Source: Stagonosporopsis chrysanthemi
Lineage: Eukaryota; Ascomycota; Dothideomycetes; Pleosporales; Didymellaceae
NCBI GenBank assembly: GCA_022560025.1
Contig: JAFISE010000274.1
Span: forward strand, 8,488 to 31,311
Direction: 5' to 3'
Length of the DNA stretch: 22,824 nt
Part shown: one piece after another, positions 9,842 through 19,418 of the stretch
Position numbering within the stretch: the first letter of the stretch is position 1
Layout: each line of letters starts with the position of its first letter
Made by a program: the position numbers and the translations under genes
Notes under the pieces: model-generated
The model's input: the letters and a program-made list of their open reading frames with translations, nothing else
Databases searched by the model: none
What the model was told of the DNA's origin: nothing

Positions 9842-10379
9842 GGAAAGCCGCTAGCACGCGCCACAGCTCATCTCAGCGGCCAGTCTGCGGTAGGTATAGC
9901 GTGTTATTCAGTACTGTAGCTTACAGCAGCCATTACACGCGCTAATGCAGCCCCCTGCGCTGTAAGCGAAGCTAGCGCGTTCCAGGCTGCCAGGTTGCAA
10001 TCTGCAATCCTGTCTCCTGATCGGCGAAACTGCTGGACTGCACAATTTTTCAGTTAAAAGAGCTTCTAATGCCTAGGGATACAATCTTCCTTAACATTGC
10101 TTTCTTCTAACCTGTCTGATCCTTATCGATCTCCCCTCAGCCATAAATAGACAGGGGGGCACTGACAAAGGGTCAATTCACGGTGTTCACGAAGCCGTCA
10201 ACAGCAGGGCAAGCACAGCAGCACGCGTTCTTAGAGACAAAGAGACTGGTGAAGAGATAATTGAACAATGCTGCATGTAAATGTAAGGTCTGTCAATGAG
10301 TGAACAAGAGGCTCCGAAGGCCCGGAGTGCGAACTTGTCTCGTTACACGGTGCGTCTCGGCACGTGGGGACGGACCTTA
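9842..10379 (+). repeat. Repeat copy B of the inverted pair flanking the NLR gene
   Basis: The plus strand of this segment aligns with the minus strand of 5129-5637. The outward-facing frame starts with ATG at 10296 and reads MSEQEAP...NLSRYTVRLGTWGRTL; copy A has the same peptide with a stop in place of the Trp. Beyond GRTL the two copies lose similarity abruptly, and this copy meets a stop after about 12 more codons. Upstream of the ATG the similarity extends about 450 bases toward the NLR gene, so the repeat includes more than the short peptide. Family unknown. Confidence 0.8.
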
Positions 10380-10611
10380 CTTGTTAACTGCAGGGCGGTT
10401 AATCACGAACCTTAGTCGAACATGATTATACGCCTTCGAACCGACGCTCGTCCCATAGTATGAAGAGTGACTAACAGCTGCAGAGCCTCTCTATCCTCGT
10501 CCTCCTCACCAGGAGTCTGATCGCGGATTGCGGCGAGGTTAAACCGCAAATTCCGCCACTGACAATGTGCATGTTTTCCGAACCTACATCTTGGCTGATG
10601 ACTGAACGCAG

Positions 10612-10845
10612 TCAGGTTGGTGAGCGTTTCAAGGGCGTGGAGAAGGATTTCGACTGTATCGTCGTCTGCCGCACCACAATCTCTTCTTCACCTGCCATTG
10701 CCGTCGTTGCGTCACCCCTGTTGTTCGTGAGGGAATAGAGCAGCCAGACGATGAGCAGGAAGCCGCCCACGCTACTCAGGACGATGCCGACCACCGTGCC
10801 TGGTGCGGGGCCGGAGAGGTTGTCGATACAACTAACCTCTTGCAT
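10612..10845 (-). CDS. Small single-pass membrane protein, fungal hypothetical
   Basis: From ATG at 10845-10843 the frame gives 77 residues. After a short N-terminus (MQEVSCIDNLSGPAPG) comes a hydrophobic stretch of about 20 residues, GTVVGIVLSSVGGFLLIVWL, long enough to span a membrane, then a polar tail with the acidic/basic motif GEEEIVVRQ. Small proteins with GTVVGIVLGS-like membrane segments followed by EEEIVVRR are common unnamed proteins in filamentous ascomycetes as far as I remember; their role is unknown. The open frame continues upstream to 10947 without another ATG. The tail after VVRQ is short, so this may be a truncated copy. 10380-10611 holds nothing recognisable. Confidence 0.5.
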   Translation of the reverse strand: MQEVSCIDNLSGPAPGTVVGIVLSSVGGFLLIVWLLYSLTNNRGDATTAMAGEEEIVVRQTTIQSKSFSTPLKRSPT

Positions 10846-12144
10846 AACCACCTCGAAACTTCCTTGTCTCCCAATAAGCTGTAGTCTTCTTCCCCCTCTT
10901 CTTCTACTGCAGTCAAAAGGTTTAGCGCGTATCTTGTGTCGCTGCACTGGAACAGACCGACAACGGTCTCATATGCCAGACGGCCGCACTGACACTGTAT
11001 CAACGGTCGCAGCTGCCAGTGCCCGTCACTGGACTTGTTCCATGTGTCACAAAACTCTCGAGAAATGCCACATCTCCTGCAACCGCCCTGCGCTTCGATC
11101 CTCTTTCCGAAAATCGCTTCGCCTATTCGAGGGGATCGCTGCTTTGCTCCACCCCGGCTGCACTCGCCCAGGGTGTGATTGATCTTCGAACCACTAAGTC
11201 CGCGGAGACGTCTTTCCCCTATAAGTGCTGGTCCAAACTACACGCTGATGCCTGGCGAACAAGAAGACAGAGCAACCGGCACTTCAAAGGCTGCCATACT
11301 CTTGGTCCACTAGCGTGCGTACGGCGCGCGTCAGTAACAGCCGCAAAGTATCTCTGCCAACAGCTGGTTACAGTCTACTCTGCGGCTGGATAGGGACAGG
11401 GACGCGGAGTCTACCTACTAGAGCCTCTTGGAGGATGTAACAAGGCCAGGACTGGGACTTCTTTGCTACCTAGTTCACCTTAGGAAGAGGTACTCTGTCC
11501 TACTATGTAGTAGTTTATGAGTATCCTTAGCACTATCCCTAGCCTGTTATCTGCCGAAAGACGGCCCTTTCTTCTAGCACCACTAACTAATCCCATAGAT
11601 CGAACAAGCACCCAGCATATCTTATTGCTCTGTAATCCCAACCTTGCTGTCTACCCTACTGCGAAGTCGAACCTAGACATAGACATACCTACTAGTATTA
11701 GAACTCTATAAAAACAAACCCTTGGACCTATTTTCGCCCTTTATATGTCTTCAATTTCTGTTACTTTACCTTTTAGCATATCTGCAGTCTAGTTCTTTAA
11801 GGAATATATGTATATGTTGTTACATTGTTAGTACACTATTCAACCTGTTCTAGCTCCTATACCTATATTTATAGACTATCTAACCTTGTTTCCTTCTTAT
11901 ATAACTTAAATCTCCTTTACAATCCTTCTGCAGCGTTCAATCCAAATGCTATCGTAGCTGCGGAACACTGATCCAACAAACCCTGCCGCGTCATTGCGTA
12001 GGCTCATCAGCTCTTGACGTCTACGCAAACGCTCTTCCCGGCTCTGTAGCTCCAGATCGCTGTTCCGCGGGCTGTCTCGATTGCCCTGTGCTACCTGAAC
12101 CCAATGTAGCTCTCGAAGCAATCGGTTGCTTACTCCTTTGTGTT
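10846..12144. other. Intergenic, partly AT- and pyrimidine-rich
   Basis: No supported gene. Frames at 10751-11182 and 11019-11393 (+) overlap each other, lack family motifs and are not convincing. From about 11.4 to 11.95 kb the plus strand is poor in G and rich in T, A and C, with many TA steps (e.g. around 11700-11920), so no coding capacity remains. This may be decayed mobile-element DNA. Confidence 0.45.
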
Positions 12145-13307
12145 CTATCTCAGCGGGTACATTGTTGGTCGCTCTGCACTTCCAAAATCAAACGAAATAA
12201 CATGTCTCTTCAGGAAGTTCTTACTAATCTTCTTCGTCATCTCAGACACCCAGAGCACTATACCACTGTCTGCATCCCACGGAAAATACAATACTAACGT
12301 AAGCATCACATTGCAGACTGGGTCGCCCAAGCATTCTGCAAGACACTGCCGCGCTGTCTGGTAGTGCTCTAGTATACCTTGGTTACCTGTCCTGAACATC
12401 TTCTCTTGTTGCCGGAACTCGTCCTCCACACGCTGCGGTATTGCTTTGAAAGGTATCGCGCAGTCAAAGTCAATCACGCTCTTACTCATCGATGGCCGCT
12501 TGGCTCGGTGTTCCGCCTCGATCGCTGCCCGCTTGAGGCTGCCAGGTCTCGCCGCCACCGCTATCACGGACAGAGCTGAGCCCACCAGCCGAATCACTCT
12601 GCGATAGCTGAGTCTGGCCAGCTCAGCACGCCTGTTCCGTTGTGCTGGTAGCTCATATTCTCCTGCATGACTGCGAGGAGATTGTCCATCAGAAACGCTG
12701 GTGGCTGATGCGGCGAAAAATTGCCATGTGCGGGATGAAAGGCAAATGGGTAGAAGGTGAAGTCTCGCAGTCCTTGGTACTCGCGCAGAACCATATTGCG
12801 GTCAGCGAGGAGGCAGCGAGCTGGCTGGTTATCTGTATCTGATAACTTTCCGTCGAGACAATTAATGTCTACTGCCAGAGCATAGGAGACTGTCTCGATG
12901 CTTCCAAGAAAGTACTTGTCTTCAAGCTCCGCTCGAAGCTGGCACAACCCACCTACAAATAAGTTTCGGTAGTCGTAGCTGTCTTGAGCGACTGCCCTAG
13001 CTCCGGATGTGCAGTCACGAGATCGCTCGTTGTACTCTGCGCTCCCTTCTCGTTCAACAGCCTCCGCCTCAGAGTCAGACTCTTCCTCAACGGGCCGAAG
13101 TTGGGGTTCCTTGGGTACAGCCCGCAGCTGGTCGGCAACGTCTATCTCAATGTTCGCGCTGTAATCGTACGCATGGAGCGCTGGGTGGTTCTCCGCCCAG
13201 AACGTATCCTTCGTGTTTTCTCTCACGTGCTTCCTCCACCCCAGCATGAATGCCCTCTGGGAAATCGTCCATCTGAGGAGAATGGTTTGTGACTTGGTTG
13301 TACTGAA
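12145..13307 (-). pseudogene. Broken gene of unknown fungal family
   Basis: The minus strand has two long frames in succession. The first is open from about 13307 (internal ATG at 13247) to TGA at 12596-12594, over 217 codons from the ATG; it has well-formed protein-like sequence such as HPALHAYDYSANIEID, an acidic run (EEESDSEAEAVERE) and FTFYPFAFHPAHGNFSP. The second, in another frame, runs from 12597 to TAG at 12147-12145 without an ATG near its start and includes IDFDCAIPFKAIPQRVEDEF. The first frame could have lost a Trp codon (TGG to TGA) at 12596 and meets more stops right after, so at least one frameshift is needed to join the halves. No clear intron explains the change. I do not recognise the domain; the gene has probably lost function. 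Confidence 0.5.
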
Positions 13308-13333
13308 ATGGTAGCAGAAGCGCGCACGCTCCG

Positions 13334-14092
13334 AAAAGCCTAATAAGCGCGCCAGCCCCGCATTTGCTGCGCCCGTACGCCAGCGAGGCGAGTGCGAGGC
13401 AGCACGCCGTGATGTTCTTCGCCAGGACGCAGCGCGACGGTCTCGCGGCGGTCAACGTCCCCAGGTACCAGGCGTCCGCTGTGCTGCTTGCGTGGGGACA
13501 GCTCGAATCCCTGCTGGGCGGATCGGGCTTCGACGTCGAGGGCTTGGTGTCGAGCGACGGTCGCGCCACCCCGGCGGAGCAGTTGTGCCTGGAGCTCATC
13601 CTCAGATCTCTATCTGGACGGCGCAAAGGCACTTTCTGCCTCCGCGCGGTTGTGGACGCGTACGCGGACAACAACCACCAGCGGACGCAATGCGACGCCG
13701 CAGCAGGCGAGGAGCTCTGCAGCCTCTGCGATCCGGCGTACACCCTGGCATTACACCAGAGCCTCCGTCCGCTGCTTTGCGGGGACGCCGCCGTCCGGGA
13801 GGGGGGTCTGCAACGCCGCGCCGACGCCACGCCTTCACGGGGTGCTCTGCATGCACGGCACCCGGCGCCATCATGGGCGACGGAGGAGGAGGACGGGAAG
13901 AGGAAGACAATGGCGCTGGCCTCCAGCCCTCCCGCGTACTTCTCTCATGTCAACAAGCACGCCGCCGGTCGTAGGAGCGACCGCCTACTGTTAACGCCGC
14001 CGCCGTCCTCGCCCAGGGCATCGTCTCCGACGACGAGCCTGCAGCGCGCCCCACGGGGGGAGAGGGCGGCGCGATTGCTTCGTCGAGCGTAG
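13334..14092 (+). pseudogene. GC-rich open frame, possible RecQ-like helicase C-terminal fragment
   Basis: A single plus frame stays open to TAG at 14090-14092; the first ATG is at 13412 (226 residues). The centre reads FCLRAVVDAYADNN, then R-T-Q-C, then GEELCSLCD, i.e. one Cys followed by a C...ELCxxC cluster. From memory this resembles the Cys-containing segment behind the helicase core in fungal subtelomeric RecQ-like helicases; no helicase motif itself is present, so only a fragment would remain. The C-terminal 80 residues are low-complexity (S, P, R, A). The segment is much richer in G+C than both flanks, with sharp edges near 13.33 and 14.1 kb, which suggests insertion from elsewhere. 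Open frames also exist in other phases here because GC-rich DNA has few stops, so the reading itself is not secure. Confidence 0.35.
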
Positions 14093-14559
14093 CCTTGACA
14101 CAGTCGTCCGGGAGCGGGCTGGCGGTCGGGCACGACCGGTTCCATCGATCGATTAATTTTTGTACTCCAACATATCGAATCACCCAAAGGCTGCCTAGCT
14201 ACGCATTTGGTAGTGGAACCGAGGGCGCCCATCAGGTTTGTCTCGACGACTGGTATGATGGATACCGTTTTCTGATGTCCTATCTAGTCTGAGAATAGCG
14301 CAATCCTCACACTGCGCTTGTCCGACAGAATCTCCATCATAGCTATTGAGAAGGTCAACGTCATAGTCAACTCGCTAACGTCATGGTACTACATGCATCT
14401 GCGTAGAGGGCATCAATTGTTTGATGACGCAGCGACACGCATGATTCGTTGAATGCGTCGATATAATAATCTCCCACTTGATCCCGCAGCACCACCAAAG
14501 AGAAATACTCTGCAGCTGCACCTGGACACATCAACAGGACGTGCTTTGATGCATTTCTA
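14093..14559. other. Spacer, nothing recognised
   Basis: No gene with a recognisable family. A minus-strand frame at 14367-14606 is short and partly overlaps the transposase tail on the other strand. Confidence 0.4.
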
Positions 14560-15139
14560 GGGGAAAGCAATGCTCTGCGCTGCACAGAACTGGAAGGCTT
14601 ACGCAAGAAGCTATATCAAACAAGGAAGCGGTAGAAGCAACCCAATAGCTAACTAGACCTGCAACAACCTCAGGAGTATCATGGAGGTGCGATAATGTGG
14701 TCTCCTCGGTCCTTCCGGAAGGCACGCGCTCGGGTGGCTGTTGCAGAACAAGAGGCACAAGCAGATGAGCTAAAAAAAAAAAGGCAGGGATGAAGGAGTT
14801 AGCTGCCGCTAGTAAGCTCTATGAGGAGAAGATAAAGCAAGAGAAGCGTGTGGCTAGCTGCAAAGGCAAAGGAGGTGCGTGATCGTGAGCGTGCGGAGGA
14901 ACGCGCAGCCAATTGATGCACGCAAGGAGCAAAGACGCAAGAATAGAGAGGCTCGCGACGCTGCAAAAGCTCTCAAATTATCCCAAAGAGGCAAGACTAC
15001 AGCCTCAAAAGCTTCTGCATTCAAACAGAAGACTACGTGTCATGGTGTGGGTGCCCGTAGTCATCCCAGGCCTGTAACACCTCCTCCCGGACGCCCAACT
15101 ATTACTACACGCAGCGGCCGCACCTCTACAAAATATTAA
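14560..15139 (+). pseudogene. C-terminal tail of a Fot/pogo-type transposase, broken
   Basis: Reading through several frames on the plus strand gives the characteristic sequence order of the C-terminal region of fungal pogo/Fot transposases: ELEGLRKKLYQTRKR, LDLQQPQEYHGGAIMWSPR, a long K/E/A/R-rich coiled segment (KELAAASKLYEEKIKQEKR, RDRERAEERAAN), then KALKLSQRGK and a final TTRSGRTSTKY with TAA at 15137-15139. In-frame stops occur at 14632-14634 (TAG) and 14650-14652 (TAA), both explained by C-to-T in a Gln codon. There is a one-base loss in an A-run near 14772-14782 (11 A where 12 keep the frame) and at least two more frame changes before 14910. The DDE catalytic core and helix-turn-helix are absent, so this is a fragment without activity. 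Confidence 0.75.
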
Positions 15140-15432
15140 TAGCTTTGCATTAGGACTTTGTCACAGGGGTCTGTAGAGTACTTCACCAAGAAGTTTCACG
15201 ATATCAATTATTGTTGGTGGTGTTGCAGCCTTATTTTTGCAGCTGCAATACAGGGGCCGAGCAGGCGACTGGGTCTGTGACTCCGTTCGGTGCACGGACA
15301 CACGGGAGCCTTGCAGTAAAGCGCCGAGGTTTTCCTAGTTGCATCCGCGCATTGGTACGTCGCTCGGCAACCGGAACCTCTAAACCTCCTCGAGACGTTC
15401 AAACATATAATTCTCTCACCGAAACAGCGCTC

Positions 15433-16986
15433 ATGCTTGACATTCGCCCCCCATCCGTCTCCTCGATACCGCAGCCGCCCAGCCGCTTCTTTATCTTCTT
15501 CCGCCATCCTGGTTACGACGACAGCACCAACGTACTCTTCAAGCTCCACGCGAGCGACACAGCAACGGCCTGCAGTCGTGATGGCGAGCCTGCACAGCCC
15601 AAGGGCCCAGGTCTCTACGCACAATTCGCACTGGACGCATGCGCGATAATCGCAGACAATCGCACCGACGGATGGCTCTCAACGGATCGCAACCTCGATC
15701 TCGCGTGTAACAACCGAGTTGCTGCCGGCAGCACATTGCACGCACGCAGTTACTACTTCCACCTCGAAGACACCGACTGCTCCGACCTGCCATATCCCAT
15801 CGTCCCTTCGTTTCGCGAATGGCGCTTTCCTCACGATCGCCTGCCTGCCGACTGGGCGCAGCTTGCATCTTCATCAAATACAATATCGAACGCGACTTTC
15901 ACGCCTTCCAACCTTACCGCCGCTTTGACAGTACGCGACGGCTGCTGTCGCATAACCGGGCACAAAGAGGAGCTACAAGTTGCGCATCTTGTGCCGCAAG
16001 CGGAGTTGGACTGGTGGCAGGCAAACGACATGGCTCGCTATAACAATGGCCACGGCTATTCGTTAGACGACACGGCCAATGTCATGCTCTTGCGGGCTGA
16101 TCTTCACATCGCGTTCGACAAGCCTCGATTTGTCTTTGTGCCGAAGCCGAGCGATGATCGTGGTATACGGCTGGTTTTCCATCTGCTCGGGTCTTCGGAC
16201 GATTACGAGCACTACCATCACAACCGCGAGCTTCACGAGTCGAAAGTCAGTGCTGACCTGCTCTTCGCGCGCTTCGCATGGACGCTGTTTCCGCTTCTCG
16301 GCGCATTCCTCTCGTGCAAGGAAGACCGCCGCTTAACTCTTCGGACTGCTGCCCGCAATCAGATGCACTCCCAAGGCTTCTTCTCAGCTGCTGATTGTGA
16401 GCGATTCTCTCAGCCGACACGCAGACAGCGATCGCAAAGCCCCAAAAAACGCAAACCAGATGGGGATGTGCCTGATAGTGCATCCGTGGACGGTGCTGTC
16501 GTACACACTCGAGCGAACACACCTGCTTCTTTATCGAATCCCCAAAAACGCGCAACTGCAAGTGAGGCCAGCGACGTTTTTCCGCCAGATGACCCGCGCG
16601 GGCGCACCAAACGGCGCAAACTGTCGCCTTGTCCCGCTTCATCATTACAATCATCCTTCATATCAGCATCCCCATCACCACATCTCCCCTCGTCCCCATG
16701 CGGGCCTTCCTCTCAACTCGACTCCACAGAAGTACCCTGCACCATAGCATCCTCTATCTCAGCACCCGCCATCTCCCACCTAGTCCAGCAATGGCTAGAT
16801 AATGAACGCCATCGCTCTGATCCCGAAAAATCCTGGATGCAGGATAACACCTGGGCTAAGCTTGTCTGGGCTGGCCAGAGCCTAGCCAGTCATGAGGTTA
16901 AACGCTGGATGGAGCTGAGCGGATGTGAGGGTTGTGGTTCTGATGCAGAGGACATGGATGATAGTAAAGGTTGCGCGCGAAGATAG
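15433..16986 (+). CDS. HNH endonuclease-domain protein (HNH_2-like), fungal
   Basis: 517 residues from the first ATG of the frame at 15433 (the frame is open further upstream but has no earlier ATG). The N-terminus has RFFIFFRHPGYD, conserved-looking and typical of this fungal family. The HNH region is RDGCCRITGHKEELQVAHL (from about residue 168) followed by TANVMLLRADLHIAFDKPR; the candidate catalytic residues are His185, Asn216 and His225. Such folds bind a metal and cut nucleic acid, but for the fungal members no substrate is established that I know of. The C-terminal 200 residues are low-complexity with two basic clusters (KKRKPDG near 337, TKRRKLS near 392) that look like nuclear localisation signals, then a conserved-looking end with WLDNERHRSDPEKSW. 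No stop or frameshift breaks it. It sits between two dead transposase tails. Confidence 0.85.
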   Translation: MLDIRPPSVSSIPQPPSRFFIFFRHPGYDDSTNVLFKLHASDTATACSRDGEPAQPKGPGLYAQFALDACAIIADNRTDGWLSTDRNLDLACNNRVAAGSTLHARSYYFHLEDTDCSDLPYPIVPSFREWRFPHDRLPADWAQLASSSNTISNATFTPSNLTAALTVRDGCCRITGHKEELQVAHLVPQAELDWWQANDMARYNNGHGYSLDDTANVMLLRADLHIAFDKPRFVFVPKPSDDRGIRLVFHLLGSSDDYEHYHHNRELHESKVSADLLFARFAWTLFPLLGAFLSCKEDRRLTLRTAARNQMHSQGFFSAADCERFSQPTRRQRSQSPKKRKPDGDVPDSASVDGAVVHTRANTPASLSNPQKRATASEASDVFPPDDPRGRTKRRKLSPCPASSLQSSFISASPSPHLPSSPCGPSSQLDSTEVPCTIASSISAPAISHLVQQWLDNERHRSDPEKSWMQDNTWAKLVWAGQSLASHEVKRWMELSGCEGCGSDAEDMDDSKGCARR

Positions 16987-18348
16987 GGGCTAGGTGCGAG
17001 AAGAGTAAGACCGCTAGCTTCCTCAGCTAAGACCTTGTTAGATAGTATGATGGACGCGTAATTAGGTAACTTGTTAATATTAATGATTGATTGTGTCTCG
17101 TCTCAACTGTGTCCAGCTGCTTCTGAGTTCTTTGCTAGTGTGCCAAGCTAGGCGGTCCCTGCTTGATTGTACAGATCCGACCTCACCACAGCTCGTTCTA
17201 TTTGACACACCCCCTCAGCTTAGAACCCTTTCTCAAGCTAGTATCTATGCAATTGTGAGGTCCTTAAGTTGCGCTTGAATCTCCTTAAAAGGTACAGTAT
17301 TCGTTGCCTCTCTAGTCTTAATCGTGACTAGTCTAAGTTGTTGAAGGAAACTTTCCCATTTACAAGCCGCTAGCGATTGCAGCTTCACCCCTGCGCGCTG
17401 CTGCAACACCGTTTCCACCGGCGTGCTGACAGGGGTCATGCGCCCCACCTGCTACAAGAGGCAAGGCGTCTCGGCCTCGTCGATCGCGCTTGTGGCTCCA
17501 ATACACAGCTTTGGTCCCCCTTGGGGAAAAAAAGACTACAGTACAGTACAGTGCCTACTAGATTAATTGCATCACATTAGTTGTGCCCCCTGTCGACACA
17601 GGTCTACGCAGACCGCCATATAGAATAGCTGAAGTCAACTATCTACATCGCCTAGCCTTGTATTGTGATTGAAATTAGCTTCAGTAGAGGCAAAAAGAGT
17701 TACTTGCTAGACGGCATTAGAAGTGCGGTCGCTTCCTGGTACGCTACGGTCGAGCTCGGTGAGTGGAGAACCAACGGCTCGCTCCGAGAGGAGAATGCGT
17801 CTCCCGCTGTCTGGGTATCAGGGATCTGGGAAGCGGTAGCCGCGCCTAAAAAGGGAGATCGGTCGAGCGGGGACGAAACCGGGTCTATCGACGGACGCGG
17901 ACTTGCGGTGGCGGCCTGAGTGGGCACGTCCGGCGAACGGCCGTAGGGCAGCTGAGACCCTGGAATGGCTAGGTGAGACCCACGCCTGGAACTGGCGGTG
18001 CGTCGGACAGGCATCGTCGGAGGGCTGTCGCACTGCACGAGGCCGACCACTGGCACGCACTGTCGTGACGTGTCTGGCCCGTGACAGCGAAATCGGATAA
18101 GCGCAATCTGAGCGGAACGTGCGGGCCAGCAAAGACCCCGCCATCTGGTCTCAGCCGCACAAAACATCACATCGTAATCTGTCACGATTTGGAGTCTCTC
18201 TTGCCTCATGGGCAACCCGCGCCTCACCTTTGGTGAGATGCGGCTCCCCATCCTGCACTAGCGCTGTTTACAGCTACCCATGTATACATACTGTTCGTAG
18301 CTTCGCACAATACAACCTCAGTTCAATCCTCAAATCTTCCCGCACTGC
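16987..18348. other. Mostly non-coding spacer
   Basis: Apart from the uncertain frame at 17700-18251 listed separately I see nothing recognisable. A small run of TACAG units occurs near 17535-17550. Confidence 0.45.
17700..18251 (-). CDS. Hypothetical open frame, S/P-rich
   Basis: An ATG at 18251-18249 opens 183 codons, the C-terminal half rich in Ser, Pro, Ala and Thr (PSIDPVSSPLDRSPFLGAAT). No domain or signal is recognised. The segment is GC-richer than its flanks and several frames on both strands are open, so a chance frame is as likely as a gene. Included only because it starts with ATG and exceeds 180 codons. Confidence 0.2.
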   Translation of the reverse strand: MGSRISPKVRRGLPMRQERLQIVTDYDVMFCAAETRWRGLCWPARSAQIALIRFRCHGPDTSRQCVPVVGLVQCDSPPTMPVRRTASSRRGSHLAIPGSQLPYGRSPDVPTQAATASPRPSIDPVSSPLDRSPFLGAATASQIPDTQTAGDAFSSRSEPLVLHSPSSTVAYQEATALLMPSSK

Positions 18349-18700
18349 TTGTACTCACTGCGACAGGATAAAGCTCATGAGAAGGAGGTTGGGGCGCAGA
18401 AGAAGCTCCAAGATGAGCAAGAGAAGCAGCAGCGGAAGGCGGAACGAGCGAGGGTGAGGGAAGAGAAAGCCCTCAGGAAGGCCGCTGAGAAGGCTGAGAA
18501 ACAACGTAAGAAACAGGAGCGCGACGCACTCAATTCTGTACAAAATTCTCAAAAAGGCAAGCGCAAGGCCTCACAGAGACCTCCTACAGAGCCAGCAGCC
18601 AAAAAAAACAGCGTGTGTGTGGTGCTACTCAGGTTGTAGTTAAGGCATCGCCTTCCCCGGCACCTCCACCAGTTACTACACCCAGCGGCCGCACAACACG
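18349..18700 (+). pseudogene. Second orphan C-terminal tail of a pogo-type transposase
   Basis: The plus frame reads KLQDEQEKQQRKAERARVRE, KAAEKAEKQRKKQERDAL, then NSQKGKRKASQRPP, followed after a frame change in an A-run (18601-18608) by QRVCGATQVVV and PVTTPSGRTTRP. This is the same order of parts as the tail at 14560-15139 (coiled basic segment, Q-x-GKRKAS, low-complexity, T-T-x-SGRT), and the ends share nearly identical bases (TTACTACAC.CAGCGGCCGCAC). The two tails differ too much to be recent copies. No catalytic domain precedes it. It is a dead fragment. Confidence 0.65.
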
Positions 18701-19364
18701 TCCTGTATTAGACATTCTGAGTCCGCATCTACGCTCATGTCGACAACTGGCTACTTTGCATTTGTGTTTGAGATGGTCAACGGCGGCTACGAACAGCGTG
18801 GTGAGGTTGAGGCCGAAACTTAAACTTAGAGTGTGAGTGATATCCTACCTTGGGGTTAATAGAGGCCCGTTGCTTAACAGGTTCAGGAGTGCATTCTAGC
18901 TTAGATTGAATTCAACTTGTTTTAAGGTGTCGTCTACACATGCTGTCGCCCTTTACCCTTCTATTATTTAGATCTTCGCTAAGATCTTGACTGCCTTAGC
19001 TAGACTTGCCTCCTCCTTACTCAGTCGTGCCCGGGATTGCTTTAATCCTGGCGCTTCGCCCGCAATCTCCTCCAGTGCATCAGCAGACAGCTGGCTGACA
19101 AACATAGGTGAGAAAAGTGCTAAGGGACCTTCGTCACACTCCAAGAGGTAGTAGATCACTGACTGTCTGCAGACGCTGTCGACAAAGGTTTTGCGACAAA
19201 CCTTGTAGTATGACTTTAGGATGTCGTGGATATCCTGGACGACGTGCTGCTCGTTGCTCATTGAGCGAACAGGCTGTAAAGTTTGCTTGAGACGGACAAC
19301 TATACTATGGCTACCATTATGGAAAGCTTTCTTCTTGATATGACTAGTGGCCTTTTCCTGGCGA

Positions 19365-19418
19365 CTGCAAAAGGTTAGTTAAACATAGAAGATGTCATTA
19401 TAAAACACGTGTACTTAC
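19365..19418 (-). other. Intron 3 of the dynamin-like gene
   Basis: 54 bases, GTAAGT to TTTTGCAG, with ACTAAC near the acceptor. Splicing joins FNDNLQQ to SRQEKATS in the shifted frame, so the splice sites remain intact although the gene is broken. Confidence 0.85.

Noticed and set aside
13147..13830. Minus-strand frame of 227 codons across the GC-rich island
   Set aside because: Composition alone keeps it open; it overlaps two better-supported readings and has no recognisable motif.
15211..15432. N-terminal extension of the HNH protein
   Set aside because: The frame is open but contains no ATG before 15433, and the added residues look unlike the conserved start.
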